From positions 248,001 to 312,000 of the forward strand of contig CAWHQZ010000028.1 of assembly GCA_963831645.1 (NCBI GenBank): 64,000 bases of DNA, written 5' to 3'. The translations under genes and the position numbers were made by a program. This DNA is from CAWHQZ01 sp963831645 (GTDB lineage: Bacteria > Pseudomonadota > Alphaproteobacteria > Rhizobiales > Aestuariivirgaceae). The notes beneath the pieces were generated by a model. It was not told the origin of the DNA, did no database searches, and saw nothing but the letters and a program-made list of their open reading frames with translations. Shown one piece after another: positions 10,673 through 20,990 of the stretch. Position 1 is the stretch's first letter, and each line of letters starts with the position of its first letter.

Positions 10673-13600
10673 TGCACCAGCCGCCATTCGTCGGCACGCG
10701 CCAAGTGTTGTATGCCTCCGCGGCGCGCGTCTTTCATTCCCTTGTCGGCCAGGGCGAGGTAGGGTGTAGCGGGATCAAGATATTGAGCAAGTAGCTGCCG
10801 TACCCCCGCCGCTGCCTTATCGGCGAGGGTCATTGCTGCGGTTGCGTTGTGAGCCGGCCGCAGCGTGCCCGGGACAGCTCCGCCCGACAACCGCACGTAA
10901 TTGAGTTCAGTCACCGGGCTGGGATCGATCCCAGCAAAGGCTCCCGCCATGGCGAGCCATGCCTCGAGAGCGAGTTGTGGATTCAGGCCCGAAGCGACGT
11001 CCTGGTAGGAGGGCAGCTTTCCGGTCTTGTAGTCGATGATCCGCAGGTGTCCGTCGGTCAGCACATCGATGCGATCGGCGCGCGCAGTGAAGGTGAATAT
11101 CTGGCCGCCCACCGGCACGCGAATGCTGCCTGAAACTTCGAAGTGCCGGCGTGCCGTACGCTCGCGCAATTTGCGTTCCTCGGCGACGAACCATCGAGCC
11201 ATGCGCTCGAAACGCGGCCACCACAGGTGCAAGGCAGGTGGATCGCTGCCGAACCGCGCCAATGCGGCGCGCAGGCAGTCGAGAAAGACCACCTGCCCGT
11301 CCGCGATATTGCCGGCGCTGGCGCGCTCGCCATAGCGCCGCAGCGCCTCGTGAAGCGCCGTTCCGCGTTCAGCCGGGCCCAGCGGTTTGGCGAGCGGGTC
11401 CAGCTCGCGCAAAGCAAGAATGTTTTCGGCAAATATCCGGTAGGGGTTTTCGATGAGCTTTACGACGCGCGTGACGCTCCACGTATGGGGACGCAGATGC
11501 ACGGGGGGCGCAGGCATGGCGGGGCCGACGCTCGCCGGAGGTCGGCGCTGATCGAGGCGCGTGGCCCAATCGAGCCACCTTGCGGATCGCGAATCGTGGC
11601 GATGACCCGTGGCCGCGATGAGCGCGCCAAGGCGCAGCAGAAACGGCGATGGAACGGTGGGCTCGCCGTCGGTCTTCCTGGCGCAGGTGAGATAGACTTC
11701 GCCGCCTGCGAAGCTCTGGACGAAGTCGTGGGCGGCGAGACCGATCCGCCGTTCGGACTGCGACAGGCCGATCTCCTTCTTCATGGGCCGCGATAGCCAT
11801 GGATCGACGCGCGGCTTGGGCGGCCAGGTGTTCTGCGTGAGTCCGGCGAGAACCACGATGTCGGATTTCACGAGCCGCGCCTCGAGCAGCCCCAGAATGG
11901 ATATGCGGGGATGACCCGCGTGCAGCTGCCATACCGGGCGAGCTTCGAGCTCACTCTCGAGCAGCGCCAGGTAGTCGGCAGGCCGCAGTAGAGGCGCATG
12001 GTCGGCGTGGCCCAGCAGATCGTCGGCCAGTTCGGCAAGCGCCTCGCCGCCCGGCCCTCTCCAAAGCACGTCCCTATCTGCAGGGGAGGCGGACAGCGCA
12101 TCGGCGGTCATGAGGTGGGCGTGCAGGTAGTGGCGCAACGGGCGCGGCTCGTTGGTTGTGCACAGGTCGAGGAAGGGAGACGCGGCAGCCGCCAGACCGG
12201 CGATGAAATCGGCGATCTGCGACCAGTCGTCCTCGGAAAGACGCCGTACGGACGGATGCAGATGCGCATGTTCGCTGCTTCTGGCCGTCGCCTCGGCGCG
12301 CCGCCTTGCGCACAGCTCCTGCAGTGCCTCGAGCCCGGGAGCGGGCGGCATGCCCCTTAGCAGGGCGATTTCCGTTCGCTCGATGAGCGAGGTGGCCGCC
12401 GCCCGCGGTCGGCCGAGGGTGAAGAGTTGATGCTTGAGCAGCGCTGCCAGCTCGCGCGTCCCGGTGCGGGAAACCCCCAATTCGGCAATCTGGCGCATGA
12501 ACGTGCCTTGCGGTAGGCGCGCCAGGGGTTCGCCGGCGGAATCGTCGGCTTCGATGCGCCACCTGCCGAGCTCCGCCTTGACGCGCCGGGCAAGGCGGCG
12601 GTCGGGTGTGACGAGGCTTGCGGAAAGGCCGGGCCTCTCCAATACGCTGCGCAGGATCAAAGCGATCGCGAGCGTTTCCCTGGCCTCGTCAGGTGCTTCG
12701 ATGATCTGCAGACCTTCCAGCGCCCGCGGCAGGCTGGCGCCCGACTGGGCAAGGATATCTTTCCAGCGGTCGCTGGTAGCTGCCGGGCGCATCAGCTCGC
12801 TGGCGAGCCACAGGCGCGGAGTGCTGGGCCGTTCGTTCGCAATGCCGGGCAAAAGTCTGACTTCCCGGCGATCGATACCGATGGTCCGCAAGAGCCGGTG
12901 CATCCCGTGCTGCGGATGGCTTTCCTCGGCCAGCGTTTCCTGCCAGCTTTCATCGTCCATCATCTGGTCGAGACCGGGGAGCACGACGGCCCCGCGCGGC
13001 ATCCCCGCAATCACCTTGAGCAAATTGGCTGTCGCCGGGATCGTGCCGGTCGAGCCTGCAGCGATGATCGGGCGGGGGTAGGGTTGTGCGGCGAGACGGC
13101 GCGCTTCCTCGCGCATCAGCAGGCCGCGGCGCCGTGTACGACTCTCGAGCCCCAGACCCTTTAGCTCCTGCGGCCACCGTATACGGATGATTTTCAGGAA
13201 ATCGAGCATCGCCGCGCGGTGCCGGGCAAAGTCGGGCCCGATGAGCTTTTCCAGCGCATCGAGGCTCACTTCTTCGGTATCAAAACCTTCGATCAACTCG
13301 ATCAGCGAGCGCGCCATCCCGAACACCTGGCCCGGATGTCCGCTCAGACTGCGGGCAAGCTCGCTCTCCGCGTTGGCGCTCAGCCACTCATTGATCAGGC
13401 GTGAGAGAAGAAATAGCTGTTGCGTCTCTCCGACTGCCGGCGGGACCGAGAAGGAACCATCGTCCGGCAGGAGCGCGGTGAAGCCGAACGGGTCGTCGTC
13501 GATGTCGCCCAGGGGCCGCAGACGGGGGAGGAGGAGCGCCCGTCCATCGGCCGCGGAAAGGAAGGCCTCCGTCAGCGTGCGAGCGGCCCGCCTCGTAGGC

Positions 13601-13746
13601 AGAAGCACGGTCCATCCCGGCAGCTCGAGACTATCCGGCGGGGGTGCACCGGGGTCTGGAAAACCGCCGGCCAGGATGGCTCGCGCGAGACTTGGCAGGA
13701 ACGCAACATCGGGAGGTATCGTAAAAACTCGGAGGTCCCGGTTCAT
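10669..13746 (-). CDS. addB: AddB helicase-nuclease subunit
   Basis: Partner of AddA in double-strand-break repair. About 1025 residues from ATG 13746 (NRDLRVFTIPPDVAFLPSLA). It has an N-terminal UvrD/Rep-like fold with a Walker-A-like GSTGTIPAT, a central region with VVLAGLTQNTWPP, and a C-terminal PD-(D/E)XK nuclease with RADRID and IIDYKTGKLPS. The frame is open 67 codons further upstream, but those lie inside murU and are discarded. The start overlaps the murU stop and the stop overlaps the addA start, both as ATGA, so murU-addB-addA look translationally coupled. Confidence 0.93.
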   Translation of the reverse strand: MNRDLRVFTIPPDVAFLPSLARAILAGGFPDPGAPPPDSLELPGWTVLLPTRRAARTLTEAFLSAADGRALLLPRLRPLGDIDDDPFGFTALLPDDGSFSVPPAVGETQQLFLLSRLINEWLSANAESELARSLSGHPGQVFGMARSLIELIEGFDTEEVSLDALEKLIGPDFARHRAAMLDFLKIIRIRWPQELKGLGLESRTRRRGLLMREEARRLAAQPYPRPIIAAGSTGTIPATANLLKVIAGMPRGAVVLPGLDQMMDDESWQETLAEESHPQHGMHRLLRTIGIDRREVRLLPGIANERPSTPRLWLASELMRPAATSDRWKDILAQSGASLPRALEGLQIIEAPDEARETLAIALILRSVLERPGLSASLVTPDRRLARRVKAELGRWRIEADDSAGEPLARLPQGTFMRQIAELGVSRTGTRELAALLKHQLFTLGRPRAAATSLIERTEIALLRGMPPAPGLEALQELCARRRAEATARSSEHAHLHPSVRRLSEDDWSQIADFIAGLAAAASPFLDLCTTNEPRPLRHYLHAHLMTADALSASPADRDVLWRGPGGEALAELADDLLGHADHAPLLRPADYLALLESELEARPVWQLHAGHPRISILGLLEARLVKSDIVVLAGLTQNTWPPKPRVDPWLSRPMKKEIGLSQSERRIGLAAHDFVQSFAGGEVYLTCARKTDGEPTVPSPFLLRLGALIAATGHRHDSRSARWLDWATRLDQRRPPASVGPAMPAPPVHLRPHTWSVTRVVKLIENPYRIFAENILALRELDPLAKPLGPAERGTALHEALRRYGERASAGNIADGQVVFLDCLRAALARFGSDPPALHLWWPRFERMARWFVAEERKLRERTARRHFEVSGSIRVPVGGQIFTFTARADRIDVLTDGHLRIIDYKTGKLPSYQDVASGLNPQLALEAWLAMAGAFAGIDPSPVTELNYVRLSGGAVPGTLRPAHNATAAMTLADKAAAGVRQLLAQYLDPATPYLALADKGMKDARRGGIQHLARADEWRLVQ

Positions 13747-14504
13747 ACAACAGGGAGGGGGCCGACCAGGGACCGCAATGCTTTTTCGGCGTGCCCGATC
13801 GATTCCGGCGAACCCACATGGATCCAGCGACCGTCGTGGATGAGGCCGTGAAGCCGTCCGAGCCTGGCTACCCGATCCCACAGCAGGTTGATCGAGAATT
13901 TTCCTTCGGGCGCCGCCGTGAACAGTTTCGGCGATACCAGATGACAACCGGCGTACACGTAGGGCGCTGAGCCGTCCTTCGGTTTCCTGATCAGCCGGCC
14001 GCCGGCATCGATATCAAAGTCGCCCCGGCTCTCATAGCCGATTGCGGTGTCTCGCGGGCAAAGGAGGAGCAGGCTGTCCATCACGCTTTCATCCCACACC
14101 GCACTGAGACGTGCGAGCGCGGGCGTTGGCCCGTCGAGCCAGAAGCTGTCGCTGTTGATCACAAAGAAGGCTTCCGGTCCGAGGTGCGGCAGCGCTCGCA
14201 CGATCCCCCCGCCGGTGTCGAGCAGTTCGCGGCGTTCGTCGGAAATCACGATCTGCGGCGCACACTGACGCTTTGCCCAGCGTTCGATCTGATCCGCCAG
14301 ATAGTGAACGTTCACCACCGCCAGCCAGACCCCGGCCTCGCGCAGGCGGTCGAAGGCATAGTCGATGAGAGCCTTGCCGGCAACTTCTATGAGCGGCTTG
14401 GGCATCGTCGCCGTCAGAGGCTGCATGCGGGTGCCGAGGCCGGCTGCCAGCACCATGGCGGTTCGTCTCTGCGCCGGCGGTGCAGTGGCTCGCCGCTCGT
14501 TCAT
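13743..14504 (-). CDS. murU: N-acetylmuramate-1-phosphate uridylyltransferase, MurU-like
   Basis: Sugar-1-phosphate nucleotidyltransferase of 253 residues. The N-terminal pyrophosphorylase signature LAAGLGTRMQPLT is followed by MPKPLIEVAGKALI, the LDTGGGI loop and the metal-site segment FFVINSDSFW. Its position directly behind a TsaE-AmgK fusion points to MurU, which makes UDP-MurNAc from MurNAc-1-P in the anomeric-sugar route of peptidoglycan recycling. It overlaps genes on both sides by four bases. A general sugar-phosphate nucleotidyltransferase role is the alternative. Confidence 0.85.
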   Translation of the reverse strand: MNERRATAPPAQRRTAMVLAAGLGTRMQPLTATMPKPLIEVAGKALIDYAFDRLREAGVWLAVVNVHYLADQIERWAKRQCAPQIVISDERRELLDTGGGIVRALPHLGPEAFFVINSDSFWLDGPTPALARLSAVWDESVMDSLLLLCPRDTAIGYESRGDFDIDAGGRLIRKPKDGSAPYVYAGCHLVSPKLFTAAPEGKFSINLLWDRVARLGRLHGLIHDGRWIHVGSPESIGHAEKALRSLVGPLPVV

Positions 14505-16060
14505 CTGCCGCAGGCGACCCGCTCACGCACCTCGAGCGGCAGGTGAGTGTCGTACCAGGCCTTTAACTCGGCGAGTACCGGCGCCTTGAAGTTGGCTTCG
14601 AGGTAGCGATTGAGCTTGCCGAGGTGGCGGAGGTATTGCGGCTTGTTGTCCCGCTTTGCGAGTCTGGCGAAGATGCCGAGCACCTTGGTCAACCGCTGGG
14701 TGGCAAGAATGAGATAAGCGCGGCGGAAAGCTGCCTCATCGAAGTCCTTCTCTGCCGCAGTCCGATACGCGCAATAGTAGTCGAGCAGTTCGCGCGCCGT
14801 TTCGGCCCGTACTTCGACCCGGGCGTCCTGCAGCATCGACCCGAGATCATAAGCCGGATGTCCCAACAGTGCGTCCTGGGTGTCGATGATGCCGACGCGG
14901 GCCGCGCCCTCGCGGCCGGCCAGCCACAACAGATTTGGCGAATGATAGTCGCGCAGCACCCACGTTTTCTTGCCGATCATGACGTGCGGCCAAAGTTTCC
15001 GCCACACCGCCATGAACCCGGCGTGCGCCTCCTCGCTTGCCGTCGTTTGCCTGGCGAGCGGCCAGAACCAGTCGATGAGCAACTCGACCTCGATCTCCAG
15101 CGCATCCTGGTCGTAGTGCGGCAACTTATGCATGCCACCACTGGGAATCGGGGTCGCGGCCGGCCAATCCTGGGCCGCAATGTCGGCAAGCACGGCGACC
15201 GCGGCTGTCATCGGCTCGTCAATGGGCAGGCGCTCGTTCATCATACGGCCATAGAGCGCGTCGCCGAGATCTTCAATGACCAGGAACCCGTTTGCGAGGT
15301 CGGCCTCGAACAGCTCCGGCGCGCTGAGCCCGCGCGATCTGAGACCCTCGTTGATGGCCGCCACGGCGCGGGTATCTTCAGCGAGATGCGCGATGGCGCT
15401 GTAGGATTTGCCGTTGCGTATTGGAGGACCGTCGGGTCGTGCGGGCATGTCCATGAGCACGGCGCGCCTCTCCCCCAGCACCAGACGCTCATAGCGCCGG
15501 GTCGAAGCGTCACCCTCGAAAAATCGTCGCCTGGCCCCTCGCCAGGCAGACCGCTCGAGGAAGAGCCTGAGCACCTCCAGCCGGTGGACGCGGGCGGCCC
15601 AGCTGCCGTGACCTCGAAGCCGTGCTCTTCGTCCCGTCCCCGCCATATCGAGCGTCACAGTCAGCCGGTCCTGCGGCAGATCCGCACCCAGCCGCTCCGG
15701 CCACTCCACTATCGCTACCTGGCCGTCTGTTCGGTCGTTCCATCCGAGCTCGACGGCTTCCGTGGCGGATCTCAACCGGTAAAAATCGAAATGTACCGTC
15801 GGCAGCCGACCGCTTTCATAGCTCTGCATCAGCGTGAAGGTCGGACTGGGGACCTCCATGGGGCGGTCGTCGTGAAGCGCCCAGATCAGCCCGCGGGCCA
15901 GTGACGTCTTGCCGCTGCCAAGGTCACCGGCGAGCAGGATGACATCGCCGGGCTTTGCTACGAGCGACAGTTCGCCACCGAGAGCGAGCGTTGCCGTCTC
16001 GTCCGGCAAGTGTCGTTCGACTTGCGTATCAATCCCCATAATGGCGGCGGGCGAGTTCAC
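14501..16060 (-). CDS. TsaE-AmgK fusion: t6A ATPase plus anomeric sugar kinase
   Basis: A two-domain protein of 519 residues. Residues 1 to about 155 are TsaE, the ATPase that supports threonylcarbamoylation of tRNA A37, with Walker A GDLGSGKT at 45-52, the SPTFTLMQSY switch and the FDFYRL motif. Residues from about 180 form an aminoglycoside-phosphotransferase fold resembling AmgK, with the catalytic-loop motif LRDYHSPNLLW and the metal-binding IIDTQDAL. AmgK phosphorylates MurNAc/GlcNAc at C1 and feeds MurU, encoded next. The GTG start at 16060 overlaps the divL stop (GTGA); ATG at 16039 is possible. This fusion is known in alphaproteobacteria. Confidence 0.88.
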   Translation of the reverse strand: MNSPAAIMGIDTQVERHLPDETATLALGGELSLVAKPGDVILLAGDLGSGKTSLARGLIWALHDDRPMEVPSPTFTLMQSYESGRLPTVHFDFYRLRSATEAVELGWNDRTDGQVAIVEWPERLGADLPQDRLTVTLDMAGTGRRARLRGHGSWAARVHRLEVLRLFLERSAWRGARRRFFEGDASTRRYERLVLGERRAVLMDMPARPDGPPIRNGKSYSAIAHLAEDTRAVAAINEGLRSRGLSAPELFEADLANGFLVIEDLGDALYGRMMNERLPIDEPMTAAVAVLADIAAQDWPAATPIPSGGMHKLPHYDQDALEIEVELLIDWFWPLARQTTASEEAHAGFMAVWRKLWPHVMIGKKTWVLRDYHSPNLLWLAGREGAARVGIIDTQDALLGHPAYDLGSMLQDARVEVRAETARELLDYYCAYRTAAEKDFDEAAFRRAYLILATQRLTKVLGIFARLAKRDNKPQYLRHLGKLNRYLEANFKAPVLAELKAWYDTHLPLEVRERVACGR

Positions 16061-18625
16061 GACGCCTTCCGGATGCGGGCTTCCGCGGCTTCGCTGGCGC
16101 CGAGCGCCCGCCCTCCCGAGGCCGGACCTTTGACCGGGAAGCGGCAGACGACCGTTGTGCCCTTGTTGACCCGCGAGTGCAGCGTGACTTTACCTTCATG
16201 GAGCTCGACGAAGCTCTTGACGATCGCCAGTCCGAGCCCGGGGCCGCGATGGCCGCCGGCCACCGGCTGCGCCTGGAAGCGGTCAAAGGCGCGGCTCTGG
16301 AATTCGGGATCTATGCCTTTGCCGGTGTCGGACACCCAGAGAAGGATGTCCGCGCCGTCGCGCTTGGCGCCCATGCGCACCTCGCCGCCGGGCGGGGAAA
16401 AGCCGATGGCGTTGGACAAAAGATTGGTGACGATCTGGCGTATGCGCTTATCGTCGCCCACGAACTCGGTGGCGTCTTCGGCGACTTCGATGAACAGCGT
16501 CAGGTCCCGCGAGGCGCAGGCTTCGTCCATGCTCTCGGCCACTTCGCGCAGCAGATCCTCGCACCTGCAAAGAGCTTAGTCTCAGCTCCATGGCGCCAGC
16601 GTCAATGGTCGTGAGGTCGAGAATGGCGTCGATGATGGCGAGCAGGTCGTTGGAAGAGGTCTGGATGTGGCGCAGGTATTCGTGCTGCTTGGTTTGCAGC
16701 TCGCCGGCGATGCCGATCGACAGGCTTTCCGAAAAGCCGATGATGTTGGTCAGGGGCGTGCGCAGCTCGTAGGATACGTTGGAAAGGAAGTTGGTCTTGA
16801 GCCGGTCGGCCGCCTCCAGCGCCTCGGCGCGCTCGCGCAGCGCGTTCTCCATTCGCGTCGTGGCGGTCACGTCGGCATAGGTCAGCAGCGTGTTGCCGTC
16901 GGGCAGAGGCACCGTGGCCGCCTGCAGCACCATGCCGTCCGGGCGGGCGATGCGTTCATTGAGCGGCTCTCGACCGGTGTCGAACGAGGTCACTGCGTAT
17001 TTCAACTCCTCCCACATCGCCGCATCGCCGAACAGCAGTCGGGCGCGCTCGATCACCTGGTCGACGTGGGGCTGCTCGTTGAGGAATTCGGGCGCCAGCG
17101 ACCATATGCGGGCAAAGGTCGGGTTATAGAGTCGCAACCGTCCATCGGTGGCGAACAGTGCCAGACCTTCATGCAGATTGTCGAGCGTCTCGCGCTGCAC
17201 GCCGATGAGGGCGTTATATTGGCTTTCCAGCCGGATTTTTTCGGTCACGTTCTCATAAAGATAGGTCACGCCGCCGAACGGATGCTGCTCGCAAACCACG
17301 CGCAGAGACTGCCCGTCCGGCAGGTGCCACCAGGTCTCTCCCGACTCGAGAGTGGTGTAGGCTTTGAGCTGGTTGGCTCGCCAGTCGCGATAGTTCGCCT
17401 GCTCGGGCAGCTTGCGCTCCGAGCGCAGGCGGTCGAGGATCTCCCCGTCACTGGGCTTGCCTTCCAGCCACGTCGCATCGAGCCCCCACAGCTCGACATA
17501 GGCGGCGTTGAAAAATCGCAGCTTCTGGTCCGGCCCGAAGATGGCGATTGCGGTTTGCAGCTTGTCGAGCGTGTTGGCGTGAGCGCGGATATGGCGCTTG
17601 AGCTCGCGTTGCGATTCCTCGAGCGCGGTGGTGTCGACTGCGAAGCAGGCGAATCCGTCCGAAAGCCCGGCTTCGTGAATGTCCAGGGAGCGCTTGCCAC
17701 CGCCGATGATCGCATGGGCGCGCCCCTGGCGCCGCTCGCCCTCACTGAGGTTGGCCCTGTCGAAGTCGATCCTTGCCGGCTCCACGATCTCGATGCCCCT
17801 GCCGACTACCGCGTCGATGTCCTCGAATTCCACTGCCTCGAGATACACCCGATTGACCCAAATGAGCTGCCGCTTGCCGTCTCTCAGCCAGACCGGGAAA
17901 GGGGCACTATCGAGAATGGCGCTCAAGCGCTCGACCTGGCGCGAAAGCTTACGGACATCGTAGGCCATTTCGGTCGTATGCCGGCGCTCGCCCGCCAGCG
18001 GCCTGAGTCTCAGGGTTGCGAGCCCGCCGGCAGCGCGCCCGTCGGCCTCGAGAAGATCGCCGGCAAGCGTCTTGATGCCGATGTTGAAAGCGAGGCCCTG
18101 GTCCTTGAGGTTGGAGATCGCGTTGCCGATTGCGACGGCTGATTCAGGCTCGAGCCAGCGGGCAAAGTCCGCCAAGGTCTGAGGTTCGTGCGGGACCTGC
18201 GCGGTGCCGCGCATGGCGCCGACGACCCGATCGGGAGTGGCGCTGTTGCCGCGCCAGATGAACAAGAGGTGTGGCTCGGCGGTGAGCGCGGCCTCGGCTT
18301 CGTCCAGAGAGCCCTCGAGCTCGGCGATCCGCCGCCGCGACTTCGCACCATCTCGGGTCAGCCGGCGGACGACCACCAGCGCCCATAGCGAGACGGCCAC
18401 CATGAGGAGGCCGACAGAGAGCGTCAGGGGATTTCCGGTGAGGCTGCTTTCCAGCTCGGCGAGGCTGGGAAGCTCGAAAGCTGAAGCCATCGGAGAGGCC
18501 GCCTGCATGGCCAGCGCCGAGCCCAGGAGCTCCGCTGCGCGCCACCAAAAACCGGGTTCGCTGCGCTGGTTCGTCCATGAGGCGGGCATTTGGTCAGGCA
18601 TCATGGCCGTGCGTGGCACGGACAT
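16057..18625 (-). CDS. divL: DivL-type tyrosine pseudo-histidine kinase; one frame break
   Basis: Membrane sensor-kinase-like protein of about 855 residues. An N-terminal transmembrane segment (LTLSVGLLMVAVSLWALVVV) is followed by a coiled stretch, several PAS-like domains and a HisKA/HATPase pair. The H-box reads NVSYELRTPL, with Tyr (about residue 619) where kinases have the phosphorylated His; this is the hallmark of Caulobacter DivL, which modulates the CckA-CtrA cell-cycle pathway. N- and G-box motifs are present (NLLSNAI, DTGKG, GPGLGLAI). The frame shifts near 16558-16562; dropping one base joins LQVR to DLLREVAESMDEA. Start is uncertain (ATG 18625, 18604 or 18601). The neighbouring tsaE gene supports the identification. 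Confidence 0.85.
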
Positions 18626-18945
18626 CCCCTTGGCGATGCACAGCTCCTTCGCCGGATCGGACCGGTGTCCGGGCGTGACAAAATATGCATCTGTCTCCGC
18701 TCGCTGAGGAACGAGGAAACCCCAGAAACTCTAACGCGACTAAACGTGCCCGACGCCCTGGACGCAGTCTCCGCGAATCACGTTGACGTCCGCGAGCGCC
18801 AGCAAAGGATAGTTAAAATCAGCGTGGGAAACCACAGCTCGTGGGCCGGTATTGGCCGGCAGGAAGGTTCAGACAGGCAGACAGGTGCAGACAGGTTGGA
18901 GGAGCTTGCGTTCGTGGTCGAAAATGTGTTCAACCGGCAAGTTGC
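18626..18945. other. divergent intergenic region, divL / ELM1-like gene
   Basis: About 320 bases between two divergent genes; no convincing gene is seen. It must hold promoters for both sides, but no clear -35/-10 pair stands out. Near its right end is a short tandem array of CAGACAGG units (listed separately). A GGAGGAGC stretch near 18898-18905 lies too far from the ATG at 18946 to serve as its ribosome site. Confidence 0.6.
18870..18895. repeat. three direct copies of CAGACAGG
   Basis: CAGACAGG occurs at 18870-18877, 18878-18885 and 18888-18895, the last separated by two bases. It sits 50-75 bases before the ELM1-like start. It could be a regulator-binding array or a slippage product; the sequence alone does not decide. 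Confidence 0.7.
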
Positions 18946-20082
18946 ATGGTGCAAGTGACGGACTGTAGTGCACGGAACGACAAGAGCGGTACCGAGACCG
19001 CCCCCCGCATCTGGGTGCTGACAGGCAACAAGACTGGCGACAATGCACAGGTCCTCAGGGCGGTCACCGCGACGGGGCTCGCCTATGAAGTCCGCAACAT
19101 CGTCATCAAGCCGCATTTCGACAGGGTGAAGCCTCGCGTTTATCCTTCGCTCCATCATGTCGATCGGGCGCGGTCGAGCGCTCTGCTGGCGCCCTGGCCC
19201 GATGTCGTGGTTGCCATCGGCAGGCGCATGTCGCTGGTCGCCTTATGGATCCGGCAGCAATCCCTGGGCCGCTGCCGCATCGCGCTCTTTAACGCGCCCA
19301 AGTCCAGAACCGCCCGGTTCGACCTCGCGGTGGTCCCGTCCTACTACAGAATGACAGAGCGGCCGGAGGTCTGCCGTATCGGCCTGCCGCTCATTGCTGC
19401 CGACCCGGTCGCGCTCGCCGATGCTCAGCGCCGCTTTGCGACCTCGCTCGGAGCCATGCCGAAGCCTTTACACGTGCTCCTGCTCGGCGGCGCCACCGGG
19501 CAAATGGGTTTCAGCTCGAAGTTCGCCGGTAGCGTGCTCACCCGCATGCAGGAAAGCTTCGCCGCATCAGGCAGCATCTTCGTCAGCACGTCGCGCAGGA
19601 CGCCCTCCGCTGCGGCCGAGGCAATCGAGCGGCGCCTGCGGCCGCCGGACCGCCTCTATCGCTGGAGGGCGGGTGGGGCTGACAATCCCTATTTGGGGCT
19701 GCTCGCCCATGGGGATACGTTCACCGTCACCGGCGACAGTCTTTCCATGCTCACGGAAGTGGCAAGGCTTGGCAAGCCGCTCGTCATCGCCGAGCTGCCG
19801 GAGCAGCGCCGCGCGGCGGACGCGGGCCTTGGCTTTTCACTACGGCGCTTCCGGCGCTTCCTTGGCGGACCGCCGGCGCGCGACTTTCAGCTTTTTTTCG
19901 ATCTGCTGGTCGATGGCGGCCATGCGGTGCGCCTTGGCGAGGCGCCGCATCCGCCGCCGGCTCTGCCACGCGACGATACCTTGCGTGTCGCGCAGCGACT
20001 GATCGAGCTCGCCCGCGCACCGTGCAACGGCTCCAGCCTTCCTCAACCTGCACTCGGAAACAGAACGGGAGTGTCGCCATGA
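18946..20082 (+). CDS. ELM1-family (mitochondrial-fission-ELM1-like) protein, probable glycosyltransferase fold
   Basis: A 378-residue protein matching the bacterial ELM1 family: IWVLTGNKTGDNAQ at the N-terminus, the PDVVVAIGRR strand, LLLGGATGQ in the middle and TVTGDSLSMLTEVA near the end. The G-D-S-x-S-M-x-x-E segment resembles the donor-sugar site of GT-B glycosyltransferases. Biochemical function is not established for the family. ATG at 18946 is preferred over the longer open frame, whose start region lies in the repeat array. It overlaps the next gene by four bases (ATGA), so the two are likely coupled. Confidence 0.75.
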   Translation: MVQVTDCSARNDKSGTETAPRIWVLTGNKTGDNAQVLRAVTATGLAYEVRNIVIKPHFDRVKPRVYPSLHHVDRARSSALLAPWPDVVVAIGRRMSLVALWIRQQSLGRCRIALFNAPKSRTARFDLAVVPSYYRMTERPEVCRIGLPLIAADPVALADAQRRFATSLGAMPKPLHVLLLGGATGQMGFSSKFAGSVLTRMQESFAASGSIFVSTSRRTPSAAAEAIERRLRPPDRLYRWRAGGADNPYLGLLAHGDTFTVTGDSLSMLTEVARLGKPLVIAELPEQRRAADAGLGFSLRRFRRFLGGPPARDFQLFFDLLVDGGHAVRLGEAPHPPPALPRDDTLRVAQRLIELARAPCNGSSLPQPALGNRTGVSP

Positions 20083-20990
20083 AGCCCCGAATCTTTATCC
20101 ATACCAATCAGAAGCAGATCGTCGGCGCGCTTGTTTCGCAATATTCGTTTACACGATTCGCTGAAGCCGCCGATGCCTTCGACGTCGAGCTCATAGAAAC
20201 GGGCATTTTTCCCTGGCTCGCCGCTCACGAGGGCAAGACGTATCTGCGCGATGGCCTGAAACGCACATGGCTCAACGACGATCTCCAGTCCTTCACGGTG
20301 CTGCGATTCATGCCGCCGTCACTGATGGACTTTCAGGGCCGGGCGCTGGTCGTCGATCCGGATGTATTTTGCGTCGCTGACGTTGGACCGCTGCTCGACC
20401 GTGACATGAGCGGCAAGGCGCTCCTTGCCCGCCATCGCACGGGTGGAAAGAAAGAGGTCTGGGCTTCGAGCGTGATGCTGCTCGACAACGCCAGGCTCAC
20501 CCACTGGACAGTCAGAGAAAATTTCGAGGAAATGTTCGGCGGCGGGCGCGACTATATGAAGTGGGTCACGCTTCAGCTCGAACCGGAAGGTTCGATCGGG
20601 CCCTTGGAAGCTGTCTGGAACGACTTTGACCATCTGACGCCCGATACCCGGATGATCCACAACACCAAGCGTCAGACACAGCCGTGGAAGACCGGGCTGC
20701 CGATCGATTTCCGGCCTCCCGAAGCGGCCCGATCCTTTGCTCCGAAGCACATCTATCACCGGGTTCGCCGCGGGATTTTCGGGGACTACGGCATGCTGGG
20801 GCGTTACAGCCGGCACCCCGACGGGAACCAGGAGCGGTTGTTTTTCGGTCTGCTGAAGGAGTGTCTCGAGAAGGGCATCGTCACAGAGGCACTGATCCGG
20901 GACGAGATGAAACACAACCACGTCCGCCATGACGCGTTCGACGTATTGCGACGAACCCCGACACTCGCCGAACGGCCGCTGTTCGCATAG
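20079..20990 (+). CDS. putative glycosyltransferase (GT-A-like), function unknown
   Basis: A 303-residue protein starting KPRIFIHTNQKQIVGALVS. It has a nucleotide-sugar-transferase look: a first strand IFIHTN, and a central ALVVDPDVFCVADV whose D-x-D resembles the metal-binding motif of GT-A enzymes. No signal peptide or membrane segment is seen. It is coupled to the ELM1-like gene by ATGA, suggesting joint action on a surface glycan; this is inference. I cannot name a specific family. Confidence 0.6.
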   Translation: MKPRIFIHTNQKQIVGALVSQYSFTRFAEAADAFDVELIETGIFPWLAAHEGKTYLRDGLKRTWLNDDLQSFTVLRFMPPSLMDFQGRALVVDPDVFCVADVGPLLDRDMSGKALLARHRTGGKKEVWASSVMLLDNARLTHWTVRENFEEMFGGGRDYMKWVTLQLEPEGSIGPLEAVWNDFDHLTPDTRMIHNTKRQTQPWKTGLPIDFRPPEAARSFAPKHIYHRVRRGIFGDYGMLGRYSRHPDGNQERLFFGLLKECLEKGIVTEALIRDEMKHNHVRHDAFDVLRRTPTLAERPLFA

